From contig NZ_CP139559.1 in NCBI RefSeq assembly GCF_034263275.1, positions 806,001-870,000 of the forward strand: DNA of 64,000 bases. The letters run 5' to 3'. The notes under the pieces were generated by a model, which had not been told where the DNA came from, ran no database searches, and was given only the letters and a program-made list of their open reading frames with translations. This DNA is from Mucilaginibacter sp. cycad4 (GTDB lineage Bacteria; Bacteroidota; Bacteroidia; Sphingobacteriales; Sphingobacteriaceae). Positions 1-8,766 of the stretch are shown piece after piece (positions within the stretch are counted from its first letter, which is position 1; each line of letters opens with the position of its first letter). The translations under genes and the position numbers were made by a program.

Positions 1-510
1 TTTAGCGACTATAATGAGGTGTAGGTGAAAAGTTAAATGCCCTTTTAATAACTTTAACCCACAACAATGGTGTCGCTATTTTGCTAGTACTTCTTAAGTT
101 TGAAGCACTGATTTTGAAAAAACTCAAAAAAGTTCAAAAAAAGAACGAAATAAATCGCGGATAAAAAATCTAAACTTTAACATAGTTTTATACTCTTAAA
201 AGTTTTAATCGCTGATTGTTAGTTACTTAGTTATGTTTCAAGTGAATAGTTAATTATTTGATTATCAAAGTGTTTCAATAAAAAGGTGTTCCGCGTTTTC
301 ACACTCAAAATTTGGAACACTCTCATTTTTTAAAAAAGGACGCCGGAGATTTTTTTATTTTTTTTCGGGAAGCAAGAAATTGGGACAGCCGCTTTGTTAC
401 AGTGTATCCAATACTCATGTGGGCGTTTCCCAAACCTTTCGCCTTTAACCTTTTCCCTTTCCGCCTTTTTTCATACTTTTGCGCATCCTTTCAAATAAAA
501 CAATATTACA
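1..510. promoter_or_regulatory. AT-rich upstream region of purL with a -7 element
   Basis: No convincing gene lies here; the only open frames are short and low-complexity. The useful signal is TACTTTTG at 474-481, which matches the Bacteroidota -7 element TAnnTTTG. It sits about 30 nt before the purL start, so the leader would be about 24 nt. No clear TTTG -33 element is found at the usual distance. The first 300 bases are very AT-rich and could hold other promoter or regulatory DNA, but nothing specific is recognised. Confidence 0.45.
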
Positions 511-2733
511 TTGGAGCACCAGGAATTAACCACCGTTGAAACCGCTAAAGATCTGGGCCTTTTACCCGAAGAATTTGCACGTATAAATGAAATATTAGGG
601 CGTGTGCCCAACTTTACCGAGCTTTCTATTTTCTCGGTTATGTGGAGCGAACACTGCTCATACAAAAATTCAATCACCTGGCTTAAAACTTTACCTAAGG
701 ATAGTCCGCGGATGCTGGCTAAGGCAGGTGAAGAAAATGCCGGTCTTGTTGACCTTGGCGATGGCATTGGCTGCGCCTTCAAAATCGAATCACACAATCA
801 CCCTTCGGCGCTTGAGCCTTATCAAGGTGCTGCAACAGGCGTGGGCGGTATCAACCGCGATATATTCACTATGGGTGCAAGGCCTATCGCTCAGCTTAAC
901 TCATTACGTTTTGGCGATTTAACCCTCGACAAAACCAAATGGTTGGTTAAAGGTGTAGTTAAAGGCATCAGCCACTATGGTAACGCTTTCGGGATCCCAA
1001 CCGTGGGCGGCGAATTGTTTTTTGACGATTGTTATAATGTTAACCCATTGGTTAACGCTATGTCGGCCGGTATTGTTAAGGCAGGCGAAACCGTTTCGGC
1101 TACATCTTATGGTGTGGGCAACCCGGTTTATATCGTTGGTTCGGCTACCGGTAAAGACGGGATCCACGGTGCGGCTTTCGCATCTAAAGATATTACCGAA
1201 GATTCGGTAAATGACCTTCCTGCCGTTCAGGTAGGCGACCCTTTTCAGGAAAAACTATTGCTTGAAGCTACCCTGGAGGTTATTAAAACAGGCGCCGTTG
1301 TTGGTATGCAGGATATGGGCGCTGCCGGTATCATCTGCTCAAACTCAGAAATGAGCGCCAAAGGCGAGCATGGCATGCGGATAGACCTGGATAAAGTGCC
1401 AACCCGCCAGGACAATATGAAACCATACGAGATCCTGCTTTCTGAATCACAGGAACGCATGCTGATCGTGGTTCACAAAGGCCGCGAAAAAGAGGTTGAA
1501 GACATTTTTGACAAATGGGATTTGAACTGCGCCATTATTGGTGAAGTTACCGATACCCAGCGTTTAGAGTACTTCATGCATGGCGAGAAAGTTGCCGATG
1601 TACCTGCCGACGACCTTGTATTAGGTGGTGGTGCCCCTGTTTACCAGCGCGAATACCGCGAGCCTGCTTACTTTGCCGAAAATCAGAAATTTAATATCGA
1701 CGATGTTGCCGAGCCTGCAAACCTTGTTGAGGTTGCTGAGCACCTGGTAGGTCACCCCAATATTGCTTCAAAACGTTGGGTAACCGACCAATATGATAGC
1801 ATGGTAGGCGTACAAACCATGACCGCTAACCGCTCATGCGATGCTGCCGTTGTTGCTGTAAAAGATACCGACAAGGCTATCGTATTAACTACTGATTGTA
1901 ACTCGCGCTACGTCTACGCCGACCCATACAAAGGTACTGCCATTGCCGTTGCCGAAGCTGCACGTAACATTACCTGCGCCGGCGGCGAACCGGTGGCTAT
2001 TACCAACTGCTTAAACTTTGGTAACCCTTACATTCCTGAAGTTTACTGGCAGTTTGTGAGTGCTATTAAAGGTATGGGCGATGCCTGTCGCAAGTTTGAA
2101 ACCCCTGTTACCGGTGGTAACGTGAGTTTCTATAACCAGTCGGCCGATGGTGGTTCGGTATTCCCTACGCCAACTATTGGTATGCTGGGTGTGATGGATG
2201 ATGTTGAAAATATCATGACTGCCGATTTTAAACAACCAGGCGACCTGATTTACCTGATCGGCGAATCGGTTAATGATATCGCTTCATCACAATATTTGGC
2301 TTCATGGCATAAAATAACTAAAGCCCCTGCACCGCATTTCGATATTGATAAAGAGTACGATATGCAGCAAACGGTTAAGGAACTGATCAAACACAGAGTT
2401 GTTGAATCGGCCCATGACGTTGCGGACGGTGGTTTATATATTGCCCTGTTGGAGTCGTCGATGCCTAACGGACTTGGTTTTGATATAGCTACTGATGATA
2501 GCATCCGTAAAGATGCCTTCCTGTTTGGCGAAGCACAAGGCAGGGTAGTGGTAAGTGTTGCACCCGAAGAGGAGGAGCGTTTTGTTGAGGTAATGGCTAC
2601 CAGCGAAGTTGAATTTACCCTGCTTGGTACTGTAACCAACGGTGGCTTAACTGTCGATGAAGATGCCTTCGGTCATGTTACCGACCTGAAAATGGTTCAT
2701 GCTAATATCCTTCACGGTATTTTAGGCGAATAA
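511..2733 (+). CDS. purL: Phosphoribosylformylglycinamidine synthase subunit PurL
   Basis: This is the ATP-dependent synthetase subunit of the fourth step of de novo purine synthesis. It converts FGAR to FGAM with ammonia delivered by PurQ, in the cytoplasm. The length of 740 aa is the short Bacillus-type PurL, which works with separate PurS and PurQ subunits not present in this window. Visible landmarks are the N-terminal MWSEHCSYK motif (about residues 44-52), SHNHPS in the ATP/FGAR site, and repeated AIRS-type halves with glycine-rich GGG segments. The start is a TTG at 511: an in-frame TAA at 496-498 blocks longer starts and the next Met is inside the conserved MWSEHC motif. The stop shares one base with the next ATG (TAATG), so the two genes are probably translationally coupled. 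Confidence 0.96.
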   Translation: MEHQELTTVETAKDLGLLPEEFARINEILGRVPNFTELSIFSVMWSEHCSYKNSITWLKTLPKDSPRMLAKAGEENAGLVDLGDGIGCAFKIESHNHPSALEPYQGAATGVGGINRDIFTMGARPIAQLNSLRFGDLTLDKTKWLVKGVVKGISHYGNAFGIPTVGGELFFDDCYNVNPLVNAMSAGIVKAGETVSATSYGVGNPVYIVGSATGKDGIHGAAFASKDITEDSVNDLPAVQVGDPFQEKLLLEATLEVIKTGAVVGMQDMGAAGIICSNSEMSAKGEHGMRIDLDKVPTRQDNMKPYEILLSESQERMLIVVHKGREKEVEDIFDKWDLNCAIIGEVTDTQRLEYFMHGEKVADVPADDLVLGGGAPVYQREYREPAYFAENQKFNIDDVAEPANLVEVAEHLVGHPNIASKRWVTDQYDSMVGVQTMTANRSCDAAVVAVKDTDKAIVLTTDCNSRYVYADPYKGTAIAVAEAARNITCAGGEPVAITNCLNFGNPYIPEVYWQFVSAIKGMGDACRKFETPVTGGNVSFYNQSADGGSVFPTPTIGMLGVMDDVENIMTADFKQPGDLIYLIGESVNDIASSQYLASWHKITKAPAPHFDIDKEYDMQQTVKELIKHRVVESAHDVADGGLYIALLESSMPNGLGFDIATDDSIRKDAFLFGEAQGRVVVSVAPEEEERFVEVMATSEVEFTLLGTVTNGGLTVDEDAFGHVTDLKMVHANILHGILGE

Positions 2734-3128
2734 TGTTAAAACTTAACCGGGTACATCATATAGCTATCATCTGTTCGGATTATGCAAAATCCAAACGGTT
2801 TTATACTGAGGTACTCGGCTTAAAAATAGTCCGCGAAGTTTACCGCGAACAACGACAATCATACAAACTCGATCTGGAAGTGGGCGACCTCTACCAGATC
2901 GAGCTTTTTTCTTTTCCTGATCCCCCTGCAAGGCCATCGCGCCCGGAAGCTGCGGGGCTGCGCCATTTAGCTTTTGAGGTTGATGACCTGGATGAGGCGG
3001 TAGCACATATTTCCTCTTTTGGTGTGGATGTCGAAGCTATCCGTGTAGATGAGTGTACCGATAAAAGGTTTACTTTTTTTGCTGATCCGGATGGCTTGCC
3101 GCTGGAGTTGTATGAAAGGCCCCTCTAA
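2733..3128 (+). CDS. VOC-fold glyoxalase-like protein (GloA2/YaeR type)
   Basis: This 131-aa single-domain protein belongs to the vicinal-oxygen-chelate superfamily. Metal-ligand positions of the fold can be seen: His9 in VHHIAI, Glu near ELFSFP, His in LRHLAFEVDD and Glu in GLPLELYE. The closest named relatives are GloA2/YaeR-type lyases of uncertain substrate, so methylglyoxal chemistry is only a family possibility. The ATG overlaps the purL stop by one base, which indicates coupled translation and cotranscription. The link to purine synthesis is positional only. Confidence 0.85.
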   Translation: MLKLNRVHHIAIICSDYAKSKRFYTEVLGLKIVREVYREQRQSYKLDLEVGDLYQIELFSFPDPPARPSRPEAAGLRHLAFEVDDLDEAVAHISSFGVDVEAIRVDECTDKRFTFFADPDGLPLELYERPL

Positions 3129-3155
3129 ATCTCCCCTAAAGAGGAGACTTTTTTT
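3129..3155 (+). terminator. Likely terminator after purL-VOC operon
   Basis: A short stem (tctcc / ggaga) is followed by a run of seven T at about 3148-3154, immediately after the VOC stop. The same sequence pattern recurs at about 3356-3390, so this terminator is made from a dispersed repeat. Confidence 0.55.
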
Positions 3156-3256
3156 GCAATAAAAATAAGATAAGAGTCATGCCGAATTTATTTCGGCACC
3201 CCACGGGGTAGGTCTGTTTTGTTTTAAATAACTTTTGTTGTTATTAACAATCATTC

Positions 3257-3742
3257 GCCCGCTCATTCGCCGCGGGAAGGGCTGTTACTTTTGTCGCCAA
3301 AAAAGTATCCAAAAAGTCAAGTCGGCAGGGAGACTTCTTTGCCGCACAAGGAAGCCCCCTCTAAATCTCCTCCGGAAGGGGAGACTTTTTCGATCTGCAT
3401 TTTTTTTTAAGCCCTCCCTTCCGGGGAGGGTTTGGGTGGAGCTAATTGTTCTGCCCGCTTTCGCCCGAAGCTTTCCTGCTGATGGGGAGGGGAGGGTAAG
3501 GAGATTCAGGAAATCAAGAATCAGGAGACAAGAAAGACAGATGCATGAAATCGGAGGATAAGAAGTGTTAAGTTTATAGTTGTATAAATACAATTACTAA
3601 TCCCAAAATAAAAGCGGGCAAAGGCCTGACAGAAAAGCGGGCCAGGGAGTATGGCCTGTGGGGGGAAGCTTTTTTCTGTCTTGATTTTTGTTTCTTTTTA
3701 TCAAGAAAAAGAAAAAGCCTTTCCCGCGGCGAATGAGCGGGC
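3257..3742. repeat. Inverted pair of intergenic repeats (22-bp perfect arms)
   Basis: The 22 bases at 3257-3278 are the exact reverse complement of 3721-3742. Similarity continues inward as A/T-rich tracts (aaaaaagtatcc on one side, the complement of ctttttatcaag on the other), so these are two diverged copies of a roughly 70-nt repeat in opposite orientation. Between them are further GC-rich fragments with AGGGGAGA-type palindromes near 3356-3490. The open frames across this stretch are repeat artefacts. No gene is called in 3129-3810. Confidence 0.75.
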
Positions 3743-3810
3743 CGATGTTTGTTATATAGTAGAAATATATTTAGCACCCTATTCAGCATAATAAAAGATA
3801 AATTCGCACC

Positions 3811-4515
3811 ATGTTCCGTTTCAAACAATTCAGCGTTGACCAAACCGGTTGTGCCATGAAAATCAATACTGATGGGGTATTGCTCGGCGCCATGGCCGGC
3901 GAAGGTACGTCTTCAAATATCCTGGATATTGGCACCGGAACAGGTGTAATTGCCTTAATGCTTGCACAACGGTTTATAAACGCGAAAATAGACGCGGTTG
4001 AAATCGATGAACAAGCCGCTGCTACCGCGAAAAGCAATTTCACCAATTCACCATTTGAAAATAGGTTAACACTTTTCTCTACAGGGTTTGAACAGTTTTT
4101 TGAAAGCCATCCTGAAAAAAAATATGACCTCGTAATATCCAATCCGCCATTTTATATTAATTCTCTGCAATCGCCGGGGGCGAAGATCAATTTGGCAAAA
4201 CACGCTGCTGAGGGTTTTTTTGAACGATTGATATCAACGCTTGCAGCGCGGCTTACAGAACAAGGGACCGGTTGGTTGATATTGCCGGTGGATACAGCAG
4301 AGTTAGTTAAAGACCTGGTTAAGCAGTATGGACTTCATCTAAAAAAGATAACCACTATACATTCTTTTAAGGATGATGCAGCACATAGGGAAATGCTTGC
4401 TTTTGGAAGGAGCAATGAACCACTAATTGCCGATAAGTTTGTTATTTACGATAAACCAAAAGTATACACGGAAATGTACCGTGGGATACTGCAGGATTTT
4501 TTGACGATATTTTAA
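3811..4515 (+). CDS. trmN6: tRNA1(Val) (adenine(37)-N6)-methyltransferase, TrmN6/YfiC family
   Basis: This 234-aa class I SAM-dependent methyltransferase is predicted to methylate N6 of A37 in tRNA-Val. The SAM-binding motif I reads LDIGTGTGVIALML (about residues 38-51). The acidic residue ending strand 2 is in DAVEID, and the catalytic motif is NPPF at residues 111-114, as expected for N6-adenine enzymes. The N-terminal FKQFSVDQTGCAMKINTDG pattern is typical of the YfiC/TrmN6 family and separates it from general N6 methylases. The gene stands alone between a repeat region and a phosphoesterase gene 58 nt downstream on the same strand. Confidence 0.88.
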   Translation: MFRFKQFSVDQTGCAMKINTDGVLLGAMAGEGTSSNILDIGTGTGVIALMLAQRFINAKIDAVEIDEQAAATAKSNFTNSPFENRLTLFSTGFEQFFESHPEKKYDLVISNPPFYINSLQSPGAKINLAKHAAEGFFERLISTLAARLTEQGTGWLILPVDTAELVKDLVKQYGLHLKKITTIHSFKDDAAHREMLAFGRSNEPLIADKFVIYDKPKVYTEMYRGILQDFLTIF

Positions 4516-4573
4516 CCCCGTCTTGAATCTTTACTCTTGATTCTTATCTCTTCTTACTGCTATCTTTACTCCC

Positions 4574-5065
4574 ATGACCCGCATAGGCCTTATTTCCGAC
4601 ACCCACAGCTATCTTGACGATGCCGTTTTTAAACATTTTGAAAATTGCGACGAGATCTGGCATGCCGGCGATTTCGGCACTATTGGGTTAGCCGACAAAC
4701 TCGCCGCTTTTAAACCCTTAAAAGGCGTATACGGCAATATTGATGATAAAGACGTAAGGATAGTTTATCCCGAACACCTGCGCTTTAAATGCGAGGATGT
4801 TGACGTGTGGATGACCCATATCGGCGGATATCCCGGAAGGTACAGCCAAAATATAAAAGCCGAGATTTATAGCAATCCGCCGAAGCTGTTTATCACAGGG
4901 CATTCGCACATATTAAAAGTGATGCTTGATAAAAAGATCAATTGCCTGCACATGAACCCCGGCGCGGCTGGCAAGCAGGGATGGCATAAAGTACGTACGC
5001 TGTTAAGGTTCAGTATTGATGGGGATAAGATTCAGGATCTTCAGGTGATTGAGCTTGCGGGTTAA
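4574..5065 (+). CDS. YfcE/MJ0936-type metallophosphoesterase
   Basis: This 163-aa protein carries the complete calcineurin-like phosphoesterase motif set: SDTH (residues 8-11), GDFG (about 32-35), GNIDD (about 54-58) and GHSH (about 113-116). These bind two divalent metals. The family includes YfcE-like enzymes active on small phosphodiesters, but the natural substrate cannot be read from sequence. There is no signal peptide, so it is cytoplasmic. It lies convergent to rnhA and 58 nt after trmN6. Confidence 0.87.
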   Translation: MTRIGLISDTHSYLDDAVFKHFENCDEIWHAGDFGTIGLADKLAAFKPLKGVYGNIDDKDVRIVYPEHLRFKCEDVDVWMTHIGGYPGRYSQNIKAEIYSNPPKLFITGHSHILKVMLDKKINCLHMNPGAAGKQGWHKVRTLLRFSIDGDKIQDLQVIELAG

Positions 5066-5097
5066 AGTATGTGGTTGATTAAGTGGTTAAAATGCCA

Positions 5098-5568
5098 TCA
5101 CATCATCCCGGCCTTCGCATTCTCTGCCTCAAAAACCGAGTCAATAAGCAGGGGAGGGCGCTTGCCCGCTGCCACTGCCAACTGATCGCAACGCTCATTT
5201 TCGGGGTGCCCGTTATGGCCGCGTACCCAGGTGAATTTAATTTTATGAAGCTTGCTGACCTCTAAATAACGCATCCACAAGTCTTTGTTTTTTTTGCCCG
5301 CAAAGCCTTTTGCTACCCAGCCGTTAACCCAGCGTTTTTCGATAGCATCAATAACGTATTTGGAATCGGAGAAGATCATTACATCCTGATTGGGCGCTTT
5401 AAGAGCTTCCAGGCCTTTAATAACGGCCATTAGTTCCATGCGGTTGTTAGTAGTTTTGCGAAACCCTTCAGATAACTCTTTGTAATGCTGTCCCGAACGC
5501 AATATCACCCCATAACCACCCGGCCCCGGATTACCGCTTGAAGCCCCGTCTGTAAAAATCTCAATCAT
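5098..5568 (-). CDS. rnhA: Ribonuclease HI
   Basis: This 156-aa enzyme degrades the RNA strand of RNA-DNA hybrids. All catalytic residues are in place: Asp7 in IFTDGASSGNPGPGG, Glu45 in NNRMELMA, Asp68 in FSDSKYV, His118 in VRGHNGHPENERCD and Asp128. The basic protrusion helix is present around WVNGWVAKGFAGKKNKDLW. The length matches E. coli RNase HI. It is separated from the upstream P-type ATPase gene on the same strand by an inverted G/C-rich repeat. Confidence 0.95.
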   Translation of the reverse strand: MIEIFTDGASSGNPGPGGYGVILRSGQHYKELSEGFRKTTNNRMELMAVIKGLEALKAPNQDVMIFSDSKYVIDAIEKRWVNGWVAKGFAGKKNKDLWMRYLEVSKLHKIKFTWVRGHNGHPENERCDQLAVAAGKRPPLLIDSVFEAENAKAGMM

Positions 5569-5582
5569 GAAGCAAATATAGT

Positions 5583-5671
5583 AAAGCCCCCTAACCCCCT
5601 AAAGGGGGAACTAATAAATAGTTTTGACGAATTAATAAACCAAAACTCTCCCTTTAGGGGGTTGGGGGGCC
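5583..5671. repeat. Inverted repeat of the CCCCTAACCCCCTAAAGGGGG type
   Basis: A C-rich arm at about 5583-5607 and its inverted copy at about 5648-5671 flank an AT-rich loop of about 40 nt. The right arm runs into the 3' end of the P-type ATPase gene and supplies its last codons and stop. As a hairpin it could also terminate the ATPase transcript. Confidence 0.7.
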
Positions 5672-7756
5672 AACTTTCTTAATCTTCAATCTCAACGAAT
5701 TACCGATCACTACCACATCCGAAAATGCCATGGTAAGCGCGCCAACCATTGGGTTAAGGAAGCCCATAGCAGCTACCGGGATGGCAATAATGTTGTAAGC
5801 AAAGGCCCAGAAAAGGTTTTGTTTTATGGTAAGCAGCGTATGCCTGCTGATCTGTAAAAACTTGGTCACTGAGTGCAGATCGGTATTAAGCAGCACCACA
5901 CTGGCCGACTGGATAGCAACCTGGCTGGCATCATTCATAGACACGCCAACATCGGCATGGGTTAGGGCAGGGGCATCGTTAATGCCATCGCCTATCATAA
6001 TGGTTTTGCCTTTTTGTTTATAGATGTCAATTGCCTTCAGTTTATCTTCAGGAAGCCGTTCTGCGTGTACTTCAGTAATGCCTAATTGATTGGCTACACT
6101 AAGGCAGCGGTCTTTTTTATCACCGCTTAACAGTACCGGGATAATGCCCATTTTTTTAAGCTGGCTTATAAGTGTGGCTGCTTCGGGTTTTACCTGGTCA
6201 TCAACGGCTATCTGTGCCATCAGTACCTGGTTTTTATAAAGTACAATGTTGAAATTGGCCTCGTGGTTTGTTTTGGCTGTACCCAAAAAGTAATTATTGC
6301 CTTGGATATCTTCGGCCCGCATGCCCAGGCCTTTTTCCTCTTTAACCGATTTTAAAATGAGCTTTTGCTGAGGTAATCCTTTTAAACCGTTTACAAGCGA
6401 TTTGGCTATAGGATGATTAGATCGCTCCTCAATAGCAGTGATCATGCCCCTGACGTGCTCTATATCGGTACCGTCCTCAATCCTAATCTCATTAACGGTA
6501 AACTTGCCGGTTGTAAGGGTACCTGTTTTATCAAACACTACATATTTGGTATTGGTAACAGCTTCTATCGTATCTCCTCCTTTTACCAGGATACCGTTCC
6601 TGGCTGCCCTGCCCAACCCAACCATAACAGCAGTAGGGGTGGCTAATCCCATAGCGCAGGGACAGGAGATAACCAGTACCGCAATGGCATTCATGATAGC
6701 ATGTTGCAAACCCGAACCGCCAACAAAATAGGTAAGTACAAAAGTAATAAGTGCTATCAGTATTACCGCCGGTACAAATACAGCTGCAACCTTATCGCCC
6801 AGTTTTTGTACGGGCGGCTTAGCTGCCTGAGCTTTCTTCATTAAATCGATGATTTGAGCAAGGATGGTATTTGAGCCAACACGGGTTGCCAGCATATGAA
6901 CGTTGCCGTTAATTAGTATAGTGCCACCAATAACTTTATCATATTTCTGCTTTTCAACCGGGATACTTTCGCCGGTAAGCATAGCCTCGTCAACGGATGC
7001 CTGGCCAGAAAGGATCTCGCCGTCAACCGGCACTTTATCACCCTGGTTAACCAGCAGCGTATCGCCGGGGCGTACATCTTTGGCATTAATTATTTCGATA
7101 CTGCCATTTACCAGGCGATTAGCATTCACCTCCTGAAATTTGATCAGGTCTTTTACCGCGGAGGTGGTTTGGCTTACCGAACGTTTTTCAAACACATTGC
7201 CAAGCAATACCAGGGTAATTATAGTGGCGCAGGTTTCGTAAAATTGGTACTGCGGACCAAGGTTTTGGATGGTGCCAATAAGGCTATATATAAATGCCGA
7301 GGTTGAACCCACAAAAATAAGCACATCCATATTGGGGACACCGCTTTTAAGCGAGCTGATGGCACTTTTGCCAAAATGTAAACAACCAACAATAAAAACC
7401 GGCAGGCATAGCAGCAACTGAATTACGGGCTGATGCAGGAAATGCCAGGGCAGTACCATGTGCAGTAAAAGCGGAGCGGTAAAGATGGCGCAGAAGATAA
7501 ATTTGTTTTCTACCCGTTCATAAAACGGCACCGAGTGGGTATTGATGTCATCAATAACTTTAAACCCCAAGTTTTCTATGCCTTTGATCACTTCGGGGAG
7601 CCTGGCTTCGTCATTGGTTGAAAATTTTACCTCTTCGCTCGCGAAGTCAACCAGGATATTATGTAAACCCTTTTTTTCGAGGAATTTATGGACAGACATG
7701 GCGCAATTATTACAATGCATGCCAGTTACATTCAGTTCAATTAATTGCTCAGCCAT
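5654..7756 (-). CDS. copA: Copper-type P1B ATPase
   Basis: This 700-aa inner-membrane pump is predicted to export Cu(I). In order, it has one HMA metal-binding domain with MHCNNC (Cys15, Cys18), about eight transmembrane helices, the actuator motif TGES (residues 261-264), the membrane metal site CPC (365-367), the phosphorylation motif DKTGTLT (Asp409), and GDGINDAP in the hinge. The CPC triad and single HMA domain fit the CopA group; other soft metals cannot be excluded. The last residues GPPTP and the stop codon lie in a dispersed C-rich repeat, so the original C-terminus was probably slightly different. A near-consensus promoter sits 5 nt before the ATG. Confidence 0.92.
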   Translation of the reverse strand: MAEQLIELNVTGMHCNNCAMSVHKFLEKKGLHNILVDFASEEVKFSTNDEARLPEVIKGIENLGFKVIDDINTHSVPFYERVENKFIFCAIFTAPLLLHMVLPWHFLHQPVIQLLLCLPVFIVGCLHFGKSAISSLKSGVPNMDVLIFVGSTSAFIYSLIGTIQNLGPQYQFYETCATIITLVLLGNVFEKRSVSQTTSAVKDLIKFQEVNANRLVNGSIEIINAKDVRPGDTLLVNQGDKVPVDGEILSGQASVDEAMLTGESIPVEKQKYDKVIGGTILINGNVHMLATRVGSNTILAQIIDLMKKAQAAKPPVQKLGDKVAAVFVPAVILIALITFVLTYFVGGSGLQHAIMNAIAVLVISCPCAMGLATPTAVMVGLGRAARNGILVKGGDTIEAVTNTKYVVFDKTGTLTTGKFTVNEIRIEDGTDIEHVRGMITAIEERSNHPIAKSLVNGLKGLPQQKLILKSVKEEKGLGMRAEDIQGNNYFLGTAKTNHEANFNIVLYKNQVLMAQIAVDDQVKPEAATLISQLKKMGIIPVLLSGDKKDRCLSVANQLGITEVHAERLPEDKLKAIDIYKQKGKTIMIGDGINDAPALTHADVGVSMNDASQVAIQSASVVLLNTDLHSVTKFLQISRHTLLTIKQNLFWAFAYNIIAIPVAAMGFLNPMVGALTMAFSDVVVIGNSLRLKIKKVGPPTP

Positions 7757-7761
7757 AATTA

Positions 7762-7810
7762 CAAAACTACCTATTAATTATAATCGTTCTAAACTGAATA
7801 GGTAAGTTTA
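7762..7810 (-). promoter_or_regulatory. Promoter and dyads upstream of copA
   Basis: On the minus strand TAGTTTTG (plus coordinates 7762-7769) matches TAnnTTTG exactly, with TTTA (7790-7793) about 20 nt upstream as a one-mismatch -33 element. The -7 element ends only 5 nt before the ATG, so the mRNA would be leaderless or nearly so. Two dyads overlap the region: ACCTATT/AATAGGT (7769-7775, 7797-7803) and TAAACT-N9-AGTTTA (7790-7810). They are candidate sites for a metal-responsive regulator. Confidence 0.5.
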
Positions 7811-7829
7811 ATGTAATTTTAAAAAAGAG

Positions 7830-7860
7830 TTTGCAAATAACCGATAGTTTTCTATTTTTG
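7830..7860 (+). promoter_or_regulatory. Consensus promoter of tRNA-His
   Basis: TTTG at 7830-7833, a 19-nt spacer, then TATTTTTG at 7853-7860 exactly match the Bacteroidota housekeeping promoter. The tRNA begins 14 nt downstream of the -7 element. Confidence 0.85.
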
Positions 7861-7873
7861 CACTCTCGAAAAC

Positions 7874-7948
7874 GGTAGATGTAGCTCAGTTGGTTAGAGC
7901 ATCGGTTTGTGGTACCGAGGGTCGTGGGTTCGAGCCCCATCATTTACC
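7874..7948 (+). tRNA. tRNA-His (anticodon GTG)
   Basis: The sequence folds into a full cloverleaf. The acceptor stem is GTAGATG (7875-7881) with CATTTAC (7941-7947). The D arm is GCTC/GAGC. The anticodon stem is TCGGT/ACCGA with loop TTGTGGT, so the anticodon GTG is at 7909-7911. The T arm is GTGGG/CCCAT with loop TTCGAGC. G at 7874 can pair with C at 7948, the extra G-1:C73 pair diagnostic of tRNA-His. A full CCA end is not encoded. Confidence 0.97.
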
Positions 7949-8022
7949 CCTTAAGGAGGTAGTCAATTTGATTATCTCCTTTTTTATTTATCCTAAAACA
8001 TACAGGGCCTGAAAAAAAATGA

Positions 8023-8766
8023 TCAAGACCAATCTTTCAGGAATGCAGCAAAAACTTCTTTATATTGTTCGGTTACAGGTATTGTAGTATTTTCAATCTG
8101 GACAGAATTTTTGGTAACGGATTTGACTGCCTCTTTGGATATGATAAACGAGCGGTGGATTCGCAGGAAAATGCTGGCCGGGAGTTTCTCCTCCAGGTTT
8201 TTCAGGCTTGTAAGGGTCAACAACGGTTTATCCTGGTTTGCCAGGAAAATCTTTACATAATCTTTGAGCCCTTCGATATATAGGATGTCGGCTATATTAA
8301 CTTTTACCAGCTGATAATCAACCTTAAGATAAATATAATTCTTTTCAACGGGCATCCCCGGAGTTATATTATTTTGAGCGCTTTCCAAAATCTCAAAATA
8401 ATCATAAGCTTTGGTAGCCGCTTTTGAAAAATCAACAAAGCTAAATGGTTTCAATAAATAATCTAACGCATTTACCTTAAAGCCCTCTAATGCATATTGG
8501 TCATAAGCTGTTGTAAATATAACGCGCGGGCCTTTTTTCTTGCCGGTTTGTTCAATGATCCGGGCCAGTTCCACACCGCTTAGGTCGGCCATCCGGATGT
8601 CTAAAAATATCAATTGAAGGCCAGGTTGTTTATGAATAGCTTTTAGCGCTTCGATAGCGTTGCTAAATGTACCCTGTAAATTTAGAAATGGGGTTTGCTC
8701 AATGTAGGAGGCAATCAGTTTTAAAGCTATCGGTTCGTCGTCTACAGCTATGCAGTCAATTTTCAT
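8023..8766 (-). CDS. LytTR-family response regulator
   Basis: This 247-aa cytoplasmic regulator has an N-terminal receiver domain (residues 1-120) with acidic pair DD near residue 9 and phosphoacceptor Asp56 in IFLDIRM. The switch Thr is in IFTTAYD and the Lys in LLKPF. A C-terminal LytTR DNA-binding domain spans about 140-240 (YIEGLKDYVKIFL, FLRIHRSFIIS). Its start overlaps the kinase stop by four bases (ATGA), so the two are cotranslated. The likely target is the divergent outer-membrane barrel gene or its own operon, but this is inference. Confidence 0.93.
   Translation of the reverse strand: MKIDCIAVDDEPIALKLIASYIEQTPFLNLQGTFSNAIEALKAIHKQPGLQLIFLDIRMADLSGVELARIIEQTGKKKGPRVIFTTAYDQYALEGFKVNALDYLLKPFSFVDFSKAATKAYDYFEILESAQNNITPGMPVEKNYIYLKVDYQLVKVNIADILYIEGLKDYVKIFLANQDKPLLTLTSLKNLEEKLPASIFLRIHRSFIISKEAVKSVTKNSVQIENTTIPVTEQYKEVFAAFLKDWS

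Noticed and set aside
312..539. Short frame before purL
   Set aside because: Phe-rich translation of AT-rich promoter DNA that overlaps the purL start.
3235..3843. Open frames in the repeat region before trmN6
   Set aside because: Low-complexity, Arg/Ser/Pro-rich products across inverted repeats with no family features.
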